Source: Vibrio furnissii CIP 102972
GTDB taxonomy: Bacteria; Pseudomonadota; Gammaproteobacteria; Enterobacterales; Vibrionaceae
Assembly: GCF_000176175.1 (NCBI RefSeq)
Contig: NZ_ACZP01000014.1
Span: forward strand, 744,001-808,000
DNA: 64,000 nucleotides
Reading direction: 5' to 3'
In this document: in pieces, positions 36,808-45,070 of the stretch
How the letters are laid out: each line of letters starts with the position of its first letter
Numbering within the stretch: the first letter of the stretch is position 1
Notes under the pieces: model-generated
Database searches by the model: none
What the model was told of the DNA's origin: nothing
What the model saw: the letters and a program-made list of their open reading frames with translations, nothing else
Position numbers and translations under genes: made by a program

Positions 36808-38318
36808 GCCATCGACCAACAATCACGGCCATTTTCTTTACTGCGATACAGCGCTTTGTCGGCGTGATTCACCAGTTCACACGGTGTATTTGGCCCGATG
36901 CTGACGCCAATGCTCAGGGTCACGTGGCAGCCCTGCTCGCGCCATTTCTGATGACGCATGTCCAGCACCAAACGGTTGAGCTGTTCCCCTAAAGGGGCGT
37001 CATCATTCACTGGTACCAGCGCTGCAAATTCGTCGCCACCAATGCGGTAAATGCTGTGGGTGTCGAGATTTTTGGTTAAAACTTGCGCCACGCGCGCGAG
37101 CACGTTATCGCCAAACTGGTGTCCCCAAGTGTCGTTGACGTGTTTGAACTTATCGACGTCGATCAGCAGCAGCGCGTAGGGCGACTGCTGATTCTCGGCC
37201 ATCGCCGCCAGATCGAGATCAAACGCCCGTCGGTTCTGAATGCCGGTGAGCGTGTCCAACCGCAACTGTTGATGGTGGGCGTTGTATTGTTGTTCGATGG
37301 TCGTCAGGCTGCGGTCGACAAACCACGAATGCGGTGGCATGCCGCGCGGTGCGGCAGGGGCGAGCGGGCCGTGATGCCATTGCTGCAAGTTCGTTTCAAC
37401 CAGCTTGAGTTCTTGTTGAAAGATATTGAGCAGCGTACGGATGCCCAGTACGGTCACGATCGTGATGGCGCAAATCGGGGCCATCAGTTTCAGCATTTGG
37501 TCAACCAACGCGTGATGAAAGCGCTGCGGTGGCGCATAAATGCCCAGTTCCCAATCGGCATAGGTGAGCGCTTTGGTCTTCACGATGCCGTCAAACAGTC
37601 CGTGCAACCACTCCGATTCGCGGTTTTCAATCACGCGATCCAGCTTGAGCTGAGCTTCATTGACCGTCGAGAAACGCACTTTGCTTTCCTTATCGCGCAA
37701 AAACAGCGAGATATTCAACTCAGGCGCCATCCGTTCCAACACGCGGTCGATGGTCTCCACACTCATGTCGACCATCATGAGGCCCAACAATTGCCCATCG
37801 GCGGAGATAACTTTCTGCCCCAGCGTCAGCACTCGTTTCTTGCTGCTGAATTCTAAGTACGGGCCAAGCCAATGGGGATCGGTATCGGGATGATGGAGGA
37901 GTTGGAACCACGGACGCGTGGACGCTTGATATCCTTCGGGCGCTTCCCAATGCGGATACCCATCGATTCGTCCGGTGGAGACGTTGTAGAAATAGAGGTA
38001 GTGATCGGCGTCCATTTTGACTTTGTGCGCGGCGCGCCACACCGGGTTGAACGCTGACTCTTCGTGGCGAATTTTCTCTTTGTCGAGCGAATTCACCAGA
38101 ATATACAGCTGACGTTCGTTCTCTTTCACCAATTCATAGAGATAGGTCGTTTTCAGGGTCGACAGCAATTGATCGTACCCTTGCATGCGTGTGTTGACAT
38201 GGTTTTTATAGTTCAAAGCAACCATGAATAACGAGAACATTACAATCACGATTCCCAACACAAGGAAAATCTTGGTCAGAAGATAATTATGTGAAGAAAA
38301 GGTATAAGAATTAGTCAT
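36804..38318 (-). CDS. Membrane diguanylate cyclase with periplasmic Cache domain
   Basis: About 504 residues: a membrane helix (~15-40), a periplasmic sensor of ~240 residues with Cache features (STRPWFQLLHHP, LGLMMVDMSVETID), a second membrane helix and a C-terminal GGDEF domain. The active-site motif is intact (RIGGDEFAAL), so it should make c-di-GMP from two GTP. The inhibitory RxxD site five residues upstream of GGDEF is absent (the stretch reads LDTHSIYRI), so it should lack product inhibition. ATG at 38318 is chosen over the GTG at 38327. Confidence 0.92.
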   Translation of the reverse strand: MTNSYTFSSHNYLLTKIFLVLGIVIVMFSLFMVALNYKNHVNTRMQGYDQLLSTLKTTYLYELVKENERQLYILVNSLDKEKIRHEESAFNPVWRAAHKVKMDADHYLYFYNVSTGRIDGYPHWEAPEGYQASTRPWFQLLHHPDTDPHWLGPYLEFSSKKRVLTLGQKVISADGQLLGLMMVDMSVETIDRVLERMAPELNISLFLRDKESKVRFSTVNEAQLKLDRVIENRESEWLHGLFDGIVKTKALTYADWELGIYAPPQRFHHALVDQMLKLMAPICAITIVTVLGIRTLLNIFQQELKLVETNLQQWHHGPLAPAAPRGMPPHSWFVDRSLTTIEQQYNAHHQQLRLDTLTGIQNRRAFDLDLAAMAENQQSPYALLLIDVDKFKHVNDTWGHQFGDNVLARVAQVLTKNLDTHSIYRIGGDEFAALVPVNDDAPLGEQLNRLVLDMRHQKWREQGCHVTLSIGVSIGPNTPCELVNHADKALYRSKENGRDCWSMA

Positions 38319-38464
38319 ATAACACACCGATGGGATTTTGTTTATCCTACAGGTGACGGTAAAGATGAGATTTGATAATGGTCATTTTTTCTTCTTGGTA
38401 TTGATAGATGTATTACCTATCTCGACCTGATTCAAAGATTTTTTCGTTTTTAATGTTTAATTTG

Positions 38465-39331
38465 TCAGTATGCTTTAATGCCGTGCTCCCGTAGCCGAGC
38501 GGGCAGAATATCGTCGAGCTGATGCACCTCTTCGGGAGTGATTTCAATCAGCTTGAATTGATGGTCGGCATACACCGCGCGGGTGGCCTCGCGCTGCGTG
38601 TCGTCAATCGGTGCACCGTCGGTGCCCCAGAATTGCAGATAGACATTGCCAGACGGCAGATAAAAATCACTCATCAGCGGCTGTTCGATTGGCAATGGGC
38701 GCTGGTAGGCGTGCGCGACGCCAGCGAGATACAGCCAGTTGTCTATGAGCAGTTCACCCACCGAGCGCACGTAATGGCCATCCAGCGTACGGTGTTTGGC
38801 TGCAAACTTCTGGCGAAAGCTGGCATAGGATTTGTCGGTTGCTTGTTCGTCGGCATCGTGACCAAGAAACTCCACCACCGATTGACGCAGGTGCGGGTTG
38901 TGGCGAATCGAATCGTGCCACACCACAAATTTTTGCGCCGAAGCTTTGTCTTCACGCTGCTGGGCGCCAGCCCGCAAGCCGGAGGCAGTCGCACGCCAAC
39001 CCTGCTCACTTTTGGTGATCCAGCCCAGTTCGCTGAATAGCTGGTTCATTTTCTTCGGATTGAGTTTGAAGTACTCGCCGACTTGCGTTGCGCTGAGTGT
39101 GCTGCCGCTGGTGGCCGCCATGTCGATGAGTAAATTCTCAGGCCAGACGATAAAGGTGCCGAACTTGGCATGCTGAACATATTCGCCGCCGAATTTTGCC
39201 CCGAGTTCGGTCAAAATCCACTGCTCGTCGTGACGATTGATGTAGCCTGCCTTTTTTAAATCCGCGAACAGTTGCTTGGCATCAAGACCGCGCAGTTTGG
39301 CCAGTGCTGAGGTCGAGAGTTTGTCAGGCAT
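38465..39331 (-). CDS. Unknown protein with a nuclease-like C-terminal domain
   Basis: About 288 residues. The first ~130 look like repeated winged-helix-type segments (LFADLKKAGYINRHDEQWILTE, then NQLFSELGWITKSEQGWRAT). The C-terminal part has the pattern of PD-(D/E)xK-like endonucleases: YVRSVGELLIDNWLYLAGV, a Tyr-rich turn, SDFYLPSGNVYLQFWG and KLIEI. The usual acidic residue after VYL is Gln here, so activity is doubtful or altered. AAGGA lies nine bases before the ATG at 39331. Single gene, no clear partners. Function unknown. Confidence 0.65.
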   Translation of the reverse strand: MPDKLSTSALAKLRGLDAKQLFADLKKAGYINRHDEQWILTELGAKFGGEYVQHAKFGTFIVWPENLLIDMAATSGSTLSATQVGEYFKLNPKKMNQLFSELGWITKSEQGWRATASGLRAGAQQREDKASAQKFVVWHDSIRHNPHLRQSVVEFLGHDADEQATDKSYASFRQKFAAKHRTLDGHYVRSVGELLIDNWLYLAGVAHAYQRPLPIEQPLMSDFYLPSGNVYLQFWGTDGAPIDDTQREATRAVYADHQFKLIEITPEEVHQLDDILPARLREHGIKAY

Positions 39332-39539
39332 GTGAGCATTCCTTAGCGAAGTGATGGTGTTATTCAAGCAGGTTGCTGCGCAGCGCTCAATCTTTGGCAG
39401 CGCACCACGCGTAAAATCTGTGAGCGCGCCGTGCGATTTACATTGTAAACAGGGTGGAGAAATCTTGACGTTGGCGCGCTTTTCTCAGCACTGAATTCGT
39501 TGCTAGGATAGGGGAACGAGGTTTCACAGGCGGTGCGCG

Positions 39540-40664
39540 ATGTTCAGACGGCTTTTCAAATTCACGCTTTTGGTGCTGGCGCTGGTTTCGGCGGGCGTGC
39601 TGTGGCAGCAAGCGCAGTTATCGGTGCTGGCGCTGGGGCGCATCGACCCGTTGCCGGAAACTCGTCACATGCTGGCGGAGCAGCGTTATGCCGATGCGGC
39701 CAGCTACCTCGGCTTCTTCATGGACTACGACTATGTGCGTGACAACCCGAAAGCGCAGGCGCTGTATGCTGATATCACCCGTATTCGCAGCGACTGGCGT
39801 TATCAGTTCGACAAACTCAGCGAAGGTTTATTGACTGGCACCAGCGATGAAAGTATCGGACAAGTCGCGGCGGTGACCACTGATTTTCTGGTGATTGGCG
39901 ATATTCGCGATCTCACGTTGCAGGGCATGAATCATCTGCAAGGGGAAGCAGTGGATGAAACATTGGTGGCTTTGTCGGCGCTGGGTTTAGTGGCGACAAC
40001 AGCGCAAATTGTCAGCGGCATCGGCACCGTCGAAACCGCGGGTGTCGCCGCACCGACGTTGGTCGCCACCACTGCGACCAAAAGCGGACTCGTCGCGCTG
40101 AAAACCGCCAAACGGCTGGGTAAACTGCCGCCTTGGCTGGGCAAATCTTTAGTGCGGGAAGCCAAAATCGCACAGCAATCGAAAAGCCTCAGCGCAATGA
40201 CGGCGATGCTGAGCGATGTCACTACGCTTGCTAACACCCGCGGTGGATTTCGTTTGCTGAGCCGAACCAAGAACAGCGCCGAACTGAGCCGCATGGCAGC
40301 GTTTGCCAAAGCGTTCGGGTCACAAAGTGCCACGCTGTATCACCTCGGCGGCGATGCCGTGGTGGCGATGACGCCACGCGCCGCGCAATTGGGCAAAGAG
40401 AGCATCAAACTGGCGGCCACGTTTGGCCAAGGCGGGCTACGCTTGCTGGATCATTTGGGCGCGTTGAAATTCACCAAATTGGCTGCGCGCGGGGCGAAAA
40501 TCGCCTACAAAGGCGATGCCATTGCGCTACTCGCGAAGTGGCTATTGATGCTGCCCGTGTGGGGGCTGTATGCGGTGATGGGCTTGGCGGCGGTGGTTTG
40601 CTTTCCGAGGCGCTGGCTTGGTTTCCTAGGAGATGGAGATGGAGATGGTTTTCGGCGTTCCTGA
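39540..40664 (+). CDS. Hypothetical membrane-associated protein
   Basis: A 374-residue protein not recognised. It has an N-terminal signal-anchor (RLFKFTLLVLALVSAGVLW), a long Ala/Thr/Leu-rich middle with several weakly hydrophobic helices (about 130-180), and a C-terminal membrane helix (LLMLPVWGLYAVMGLAAVV). The last residues (GDGDGDGFRRS) come from a GGAGAT triplet repeat and from an inserted copy of a dispersed hairpin repeat, so the original C-terminus may have been altered. It may sit in the inner membrane. Confidence 0.6.
   Translation: MFRRLFKFTLLVLALVSAGVLWQQAQLSVLALGRIDPLPETRHMLAEQRYADAASYLGFFMDYDYVRDNPKAQALYADITRIRSDWRYQFDKLSEGLLTGTSDESIGQVAAVTTDFLVIGDIRDLTLQGMNHLQGEAVDETLVALSALGLVATTAQIVSGIGTVETAGVAAPTLVATTATKSGLVALKTAKRLGKLPPWLGKSLVREAKIAQQSKSLSAMTAMLSDVTTLANTRGGFRLLSRTKNSAELSRMAAFAKAFGSQSATLYHLGGDAVVAMTPRAAQLGKESIKLAATFGQGGLRLLDHLGALKFTKLAARGAKIAYKGDAIALLAKWLLMLPVWGLYAVMGLAAVVCFPRRWLGFLGDGDGDGFRRS
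40629..40648 (+). repeat. Short tandem repeat GGAGAT x3 at a gene end
   Basis: Three copies of GGAGAT plus GG encode the GDGDGDG tail of the preceding protein and abut repeat copy A. Confidence 0.7.
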
Positions 40665-40712
40665 CGCCGAAAACCTAAATATTCGTCGTGAATTTTTCCC
40701 CTGATTCAGTGG
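40649..40712 (+). repeat. Dispersed hairpin repeat, copy A
   Basis: Contains the hairpin TTTTCGGCGT/ACGCCGAAAA around TCCTG, then CCTAAATATTCGTCGTGAAT and TTTTTCCCCTGATT, matching copy B at 42716-42775. The base that is unpaired in copy B is paired here (C-G). The T-flanked stem could end transcription in both directions. Confidence 0.75.
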
Positions 40713-40753
40713 CAGATAAACCTTTTATTGGGTAGCGGCTCAGCTTTTTCACC

Positions 40754-41668
40754 TTACCCATCGCGCAGTGTTTTTTGTAGGTCGCGGAAGTACTGGTTGG
40801 TGAATTCAATAAAGGTGCGAATGCGTTTGGGCTGGTAGCGGTCGCGATGGTAGAGCGCGGAGAACTCGACACTTTGAATGTTCCAATCATCGAACACGGG
40901 TTGCAGCGCGCCGCGGGTGACTTCGTGCAAACAATACAGCGCCGGCACGCGAATGATGCCGTTGCCCGCCAGCGCGCCTTTGATCATGACGCGCCCGCTT
41001 TTACAACGCAGTTGCCCTTGAATATGACACTCCAGCGACTCGTGGCTCTGCTTGTGTTGAAACGCCCAGCGGGTGACCGAGCCGGTTAAACATTGGTGAT
41101 GTTCCAGCTCTTTCGGGTGCGTGGGGTGGCCGTGCCGATCAAGGTAACTTGGGCTGGCGTAGGTGCCCATCTCCACATCCATCAGCTTGCGCGACACAAA
41201 GCCAGAGTCTTCCAGTTTACCCATGCGAAACGCGACATCAAACTCATCTTCAATTAAGTCGACGCGGTGGCTGCTTAAATCCAAGTCGACCCGCACGTGT
41301 GGGTAGCGCGCCATAAACTGCGTGATCAAATCGGCGACGATCTCTTCACCCAAATAGCCGCCGACACTGTTGATGCGAATTTGGCCGCGCACGGCTTCGG
41401 TGTCGTCGACTGCCGCCAACACCGCTTGGTCGATGCTGTGCAGCGCCGCTTCACATTGCGCGAAAAACGTTTTGCCTGCTTCGGTGAGTTTGAGCGAGCG
41501 TGTGGTTCGAATCAGCAGTGTCACCCCCATTTGTTGCTCTAACTGGCTGATCTGGCGCGACACGTGAGAGCGTGAAACGTCCAGCGCTTCGGCCGCTTTG
41601 GTGAAATTGCCCAGTTGGGCGATCAGGACGAACGAGCGGATATCCGCCAAATTAATCTGATTTTGCAT
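40754..41668 (-). CDS. LysR-family regulator
   Basis: A 304-residue LysR protein with helix-turn-helix at ~18-40 (FTKAAEALDVSRSHVSRQI) and an effector domain of the CrgA-like group. It lies divergent to a short-chain dehydrogenase with 138 bases between, where two matched 16-base palindromes are found. It probably binds there and regulates both genes. GAGAG precedes the ATG. Effector unknown. Confidence 0.88.
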   Translation of the reverse strand: MQNQINLADIRSFVLIAQLGNFTKAAEALDVSRSHVSRQISQLEQQMGVTLLIRTTRSLKLTEAGKTFFAQCEAALHSIDQAVLAAVDDTEAVRGQIRINSVGGYLGEEIVADLITQFMARYPHVRVDLDLSSHRVDLIEDEFDVAFRMGKLEDSGFVSRKLMDVEMGTYASPSYLDRHGHPTHPKELEHHQCLTGSVTRWAFQHKQSHESLECHIQGQLRCKSGRVMIKGALAGNGIIRVPALYCLHEVTRGALQPVFDDWNIQSVEFSALYHRDRYQPKRIRTFIEFTNQYFRDLQKTLRDG

Positions 41669-41700
41669 CGGTGCTCTCTTTTCTCAGTTCACGCTTTATT

Positions 41701-41716
41701 GTTGCTATATAACAAC
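41701..41716. promoter_or_regulatory. LysR operator candidate 1 (LysR/SDR gap)
   Basis: GTTG-C-TATATA-A-CAAC palindrome. Its centre is 30 bases from site 2, about three helical turns, as expected for a LysR tetramer. Confidence 0.6.
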
Positions 41717-41730
41717 AGAGTTTCAACTAG

Positions 41731-41746
41731 GGTGATATATATCAAC
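41731..41746. promoter_or_regulatory. LysR operator candidate 2 (LysR/SDR gap)
   Basis: GGTG-A-TATATA-T-CAAC, the same pattern as site 1 with one arm mismatch. Confidence 0.6.
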
Positions 41747-41806
41747 AAAAAACTTTTTCATAGACTAGCTCCCAACACGACACAAGGTCTTATTGAGGAT
41801 TCAAAC

Positions 41807-42526
41807 ATGAAAAAATTAGTCGTTATTACTGGGGCAAGTTCTGGTATTGGAGAAGCGATTGCTCGTCGCCTGAGCGCAGAAGGTCATCCGTTGTTACTGC
41901 TGGCACGCCGTGTGGAACGTTTGGAAGCATTGAACCTGCCAAACACATTGTGCGCTCGCGTGGATGTGACCGAGCAAGCGTCGTTTGAAGCGGCGATTGC
42001 CAATGCGGAAGCGGAGTTCGGCCCAGCCGATGCGCTGATCAACAACGCGGGTGTGATGCTGCTGGGGCAGATCGACACGCAAGATGCCAGCGAATGGAAA
42101 CGCATGTTTGATGTGAACGTGCTTGGCCTGCTCAACGGCATGCAAGCGGTACTCGCGCCGATGAAAGCGCGCAACACCGGCACCATCATCAACATCAGCT
42201 CTATCGCGGGTAAGAAAACTTTCCCGGATCACGCGGCTTACTGTGGCACTAAATTCGCGGTGCATGCGATTTCTGAAAACGTGCGCGAAGAAGTGGCGGC
42301 CTCGAATGTTCGAGTAACCACCATCGCCCCAGGCGCGGTTGAAACCGAGCTGGTGTCTCACATCACTTCTGATGCGATCAAAACTGGCTACGATGCGTGG
42401 AAACAAGAGATGGGCGGCGTGCTTGACGCCGATGATGTTGCAAGAGCCGTGGTGTTTGCGTATCAACAACCGCAGAATGTGTGCATTCGTGAGATTGCAT
42501 TAGCGCCGACTAAGCAGCAACCGTAA
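41807..42526 (+). CDS. Short-chain dehydrogenase/reductase, YdfG-like
   Basis: A 239-residue classical SDR: cofactor loop TGASSGIGEA (~8-17), NNAGVM (~83), catalytic Ser in INISSIAG (~136) and YCGTK (Tyr/Lys, ~150-154). It should be an NADP-dependent alcohol dehydrogenase or carbonyl reductase, similar to the YdfG group. TTGAGGATT precedes the ATG. Divergent from a LysR regulator. The substrate is unknown. Confidence 0.92.
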   Translation: MKKLVVITGASSGIGEAIARRLSAEGHPLLLLARRVERLEALNLPNTLCARVDVTEQASFEAAIANAEAEFGPADALINNAGVMLLGQIDTQDASEWKRMFDVNVLGLLNGMQAVLAPMKARNTGTIINISSIAGKKTFPDHAAYCGTKFAVHAISENVREEVAASNVRVTTIAPGAVETELVSHITSDAIKTGYDAWKQEMGGVLDADDVARAVVFAYQQPQNVCIREIALAPTKQQP

Positions 42527-42545
42527 TCCAGTTATTTTCTAATGA

Positions 42546-42572
42546 GAAAGCCAGCATAGCGCTGGCTTTTTT
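42546..42572 (+). terminator. Terminator after SDR gene
   Basis: Arms AAAGCCAGC and GCTGGCTTT around ATAGC, followed by Ts. Confidence 0.85.
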
Positions 42573-42599
42573 CTTTTGTGATTGGAGGTGGTGGATTGT

Positions 42600-42810
42600 C
42601 ACGCTGGTCGGTTCAGTGGTTTTTCTCCGCATTGTGTGGGCGCGCCAGTTACTCTTTGCTGGCACAAAGAGTAACCAGAAAGTGCCTGTTGGTTCTTTGG
42701 TGTTGGCCGGGCCGGTTTTAGGCGTTCCCGACGCCGAAAACCTAAAAATTCGTCCTGAATTTTTTCCCTGATTTTCTGGTTTCAGAGAGGGCATAAATTG
42801 TTTCTGCCCC
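42600..42810 (+). repeat. Dispersed hairpin repeat, copy B (left flank of the ncRNA element)
   Basis: Holds two hairpins: GTTACTCTTTG/CAAAGAGTAAC (42648-42675) and TTTTAGGCGT/ACGCCGAAAA (42716-42740), then CCTAAAAATTCGTCCTGAAT, TTTTTTCCCTGATTTTCTGG and AGAGGGCATAAATTGTTTCT. Copy C at 44942-45070 is its reverse complement with scattered changes. Confidence 0.75.
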
Positions 42811-42929
42811 AAAGTGAGCCAGAAGTGGCTTTACCGAAACCAAATTTTTGTAGTGAGAAAGAGTCTTCCATGTAGGCGTTAAATCCACAATGCAAGATCT
42901 GACACCGCATATTCGACTTCACCTAAGAA

Positions 42930-43170
42930 ATCACGGGCTCGGCCGCAAGGCTTTCAGCCCTCTTGACATCACCCCAGAACCTACTTTACGATTAAGGTTG
43001 TTGGCCCCCGACTCAGCCTTTTAGGTCGTTAGCAGTTGGTGTGTGTTAGCACTGGTGCGAACGACCTGTCTCTCGCTTACTCCCCTGTGGAGGCCCGTTG
43101 AAGGGCAAGGCAAACTGCGACATGCTTTAGGCATGTGTAAGACCTCCGAAGTGTACTAATGCGTCTCGCG
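42930..43170 (+). ncRNA. Strongly folded non-coding stretch upstream of the unknown 368-residue protein
   Basis: No gene fits here, but five good helices can be drawn: GGGCT/AGCCC (42935-42939 with 42956-42960) capped by GGCC-GCAA-GGCT, a GNRA loop; AACCT/AGGTT (42978-42999); AGGTCGTT/AACGACCT (43023-43067); GGAG/CTCC (43089-43147) enclosing GCCC/GGGC (43093-43106) and ACATGC/GCATGT (43120-43136), a three-way junction. The tail contains TGTGTAAG and GTACTAATG, both also found near the 3' end of 23S rRNA. It ends about 100 bases before the protein start. It may be a separate RNA or a long leader; class not recognised. Confidence 0.5.
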
Positions 43171-43273
43171 TTAGGTATTTCATAGCTTATTTCCCAACGA
43201 AACCAAGCTGACGCTAGGATGAATCGAGCGAGCATCTCATAGCAATTCAGCGACTGTTTCGATGGAGATCTCT

Positions 43274-44380
43274 ATGAAACAACTACATACTAGTACTCCC
43301 CAAAAACCAACCCGCAAGGGTAATCTACGTCGCCCTCAGCAACAGCTCCGTGAGTTGGCCCTGACCGAAGCCGATGGCTTTGCCGATCTAATGGCCCTTG
43401 TCCGCCACTTTAGTGAAACCCAACTGGGCACCCCACTCAATGACGGCAAGTGCCGAGAGAAAACAGCCGCCTTACTCGGCTACCCTAAACACAGCCTGTT
43501 CCGAAAGGACTACAAGGCCAAGCACGCCCTGCGAGCGGCCATCGACAAGCTGAAGCTGGAGGAGCTGCGCCTCACACTGGACGAGACCCACCGGAATAAC
43601 AAAAGCATGTATCAGGTGCTAATCATCCGACCGAATAACCATATCAATGATCAGCTCTGTGAGGTCTATTTGGAGTGGACCAAGCGACTGCGTGAGGCCA
43701 TGGGGCGCCGTGACATACAGGCCGATGCCGAGGCTATGGCTGACTACCTGAGCCAACTTTGTGGGGTTACACCCCGGGTACGGATCACCGAGACCCAGCG
43801 CTTTGAGCAGTGCAATCCTGAACAGTTGGCGATGGATCACATCCGCCGCCATGGCTTGTTCCTGTCACCCCGCAATCAGGGGGAAGAGAGGCTGGAGCAT
43901 AACTCAGAGACCGACTATAAGGTTGCCATTAGCCCCAGTGCGGTCTTCCTCCACCAGTCCGATGCTTTTTTCGGGCGCTGGCGCGACGAGCACAATAAGA
44001 CGTGGAAACTGCGTATCCATGCCACACTCGACAATGTCCTTACCCTTTCGACGCTGCAAATTGCCCTGAATCAGATCCACCTGCTGTGCCCAGCGCTGGA
44101 GCAGTGCTACCTCTTACCCGAGCAACTCCCGGAGATGTTGACACGATTTCTTGAAGGCGAGCCGAAATCCCTTACGCTGCACTATACAGTCCCCGAGCAC
44201 GGCCAAGCGCCCAATCCGGTCGTGCTGGATATTGGCAGTGAAGTCATGAGTTTCTCCAATAACTTCAAAGGCGGTGTTTGGGGCAATGTGAATATCGAAC
44301 CGCAACCTTTACCCGTGAATACAGGCCACCCGCTGTGGGAGGAGGCCCACATACAGCCAGATTACCCTATTCTGGATTAA
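43274..44380 (+). CDS. Unrecognised protein of the repeat-flanked element
   Basis: A 368-residue soluble protein that I cannot assign. The first ~20 residues are basic (TPRKGNLRRPQQQLREL-like), suggesting nucleic-acid contact. Residues ~25-110 are helical with many charges. The second half has beta-rich stretches (WKLRIHATLDNVLTLSTLQ, SLTLHYTVPE). I see no transposase DDE/HUH, RuvC, HNH, RT or integrase motif. ATG at 43274 follows GGAGA; an ATG at 43262 is in frame. Codon choice is richer in G and C than in the following AT-rich island. It follows a folded RNA stretch and is bracketed by inverted repeat copies B and C, so the two may form one mobile or selfish unit. Confidence 0.6.
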   Translation: MKQLHTSTPQKPTRKGNLRRPQQQLRELALTEADGFADLMALVRHFSETQLGTPLNDGKCREKTAALLGYPKHSLFRKDYKAKHALRAAIDKLKLEELRLTLDETHRNNKSMYQVLIIRPNNHINDQLCEVYLEWTKRLREAMGRRDIQADAEAMADYLSQLCGVTPRVRITETQRFEQCNPEQLAMDHIRRHGLFLSPRNQGEERLEHNSETDYKVAISPSAVFLHQSDAFFGRWRDEHNKTWKLRIHATLDNVLTLSTLQIALNQIHLLCPALEQCYLLPEQLPEMLTRFLEGEPKSLTLHYTVPEHGQAPNPVVLDIGSEVMSFSNNFKGGVWGNVNIEPQPLPVNTGHPLWEEAHIQPDYPILD

Positions 44381-44386
44381 ACCAAA

Positions 44387-44411
44387 GGGCTGAGCCACAC
44401 TGACTTAGCCC
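44387..44411 (+). terminator. Hairpin just after the unknown element protein
   Basis: GGGCT...AGCCC stem seven bases past the stop, without a T-run. Confidence 0.4.
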
Positions 44412-44529
44412 CTACGTTTTGGGAATCTAAACAGTTGTGTCCCAGGCTCATTCATGGCGGAGTCGCCACTTGTGCCAGCAACAGTGGTCATGTGATATTA
44501 GCCGCACCATACTATTTGCTGGGGAAATA

Positions 44530-44556
44530 CCGAGGCGGCATGACCGCCTCGGCCTT
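44530..44556 (+). terminator. Strong hairpin with T-run in the gene-free 3' part of the element
   Basis: Nine-base arms CCGAGGCGG and CCGCCTCGG around CATGA, then CCTTTT. A terminator 150 bases past the last gene could mark the 3' end of its mRNA or of another RNA. Confidence 0.7.
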
Positions 44557-44941
44557 TTCCTTAGTCAGTGGGCGCACGCCAGCAACAATTCCAAGTAGGG
44601 ATATAGCTGCGCGAGCATCTCTGGCAGTGTCACGATAAGCAGGGCGGCATTGCTGTTTGGGGGTTGTGTCATTACGGCGACCTCACGTTGATTTTAAAAA
44701 AACGCACTGGACGGAATTGTCCTTAAAGTGCTGAATCTCATGACGGTTCACGTTGACTCAATTTTATGAGTTGGCTTTGCCTTGTTCAATCTTTCGGTAT
44801 GCGTGAAGTACCGTAGTATGATCGCGAATTACTAGAGTTTTTTCCTTCTACCCCAATCTCTACTTATCTGAAGTAGACGCTTTTGGGCGCAATCCCTAAC
44901 TCGCTTCTGTCCAGTTACGATTTTGCTTTAAACCCCACAAA
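44557..44941. other. Gene-free stretch of the element
   Basis: No gene supported. Short open frames here have no ribosome sites. Composition changes from mixed to A+T-rich toward copy C. Confidence 0.5.
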
Positions 44942-45070
44942 CAGGGAAAAATTCATGGATGAATTTTTAGGTTTTCGGCGTCGGGAACGCCTAAAACCGT
45001 CCCGGACAGCGATCGAGAAGCAAAAGGCACTTTCTGGATACTCTTTGTGCCTGCAAAGAGTATCTGGTGC
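44942..45070 (-). repeat. Dispersed hairpin repeat, copy C (inverted relative to B)
   Basis: Contains TTTTCGGCG.../...CGCCTAAAA (44972-44996) and the hairpin ATACTCTTTG/CAAAGAGTAT (45038-45063), with GGCACTTTCTGG before it. It is the reverse complement of copy B in order and content. Confidence 0.75.

Noticed and set aside
42840..43273. Group I/II intron or retron RNA
   Set aside because: No domain V-like stem, no reverse transcriptase or homing endonuclease, and no split host gene.
44435..44638. 67-residue ORF in the 3' part of the repeat-flanked element
   Set aside because: It reads through the strong CCGAGGCGG hairpin, has no ribosome site and no recognisable features.
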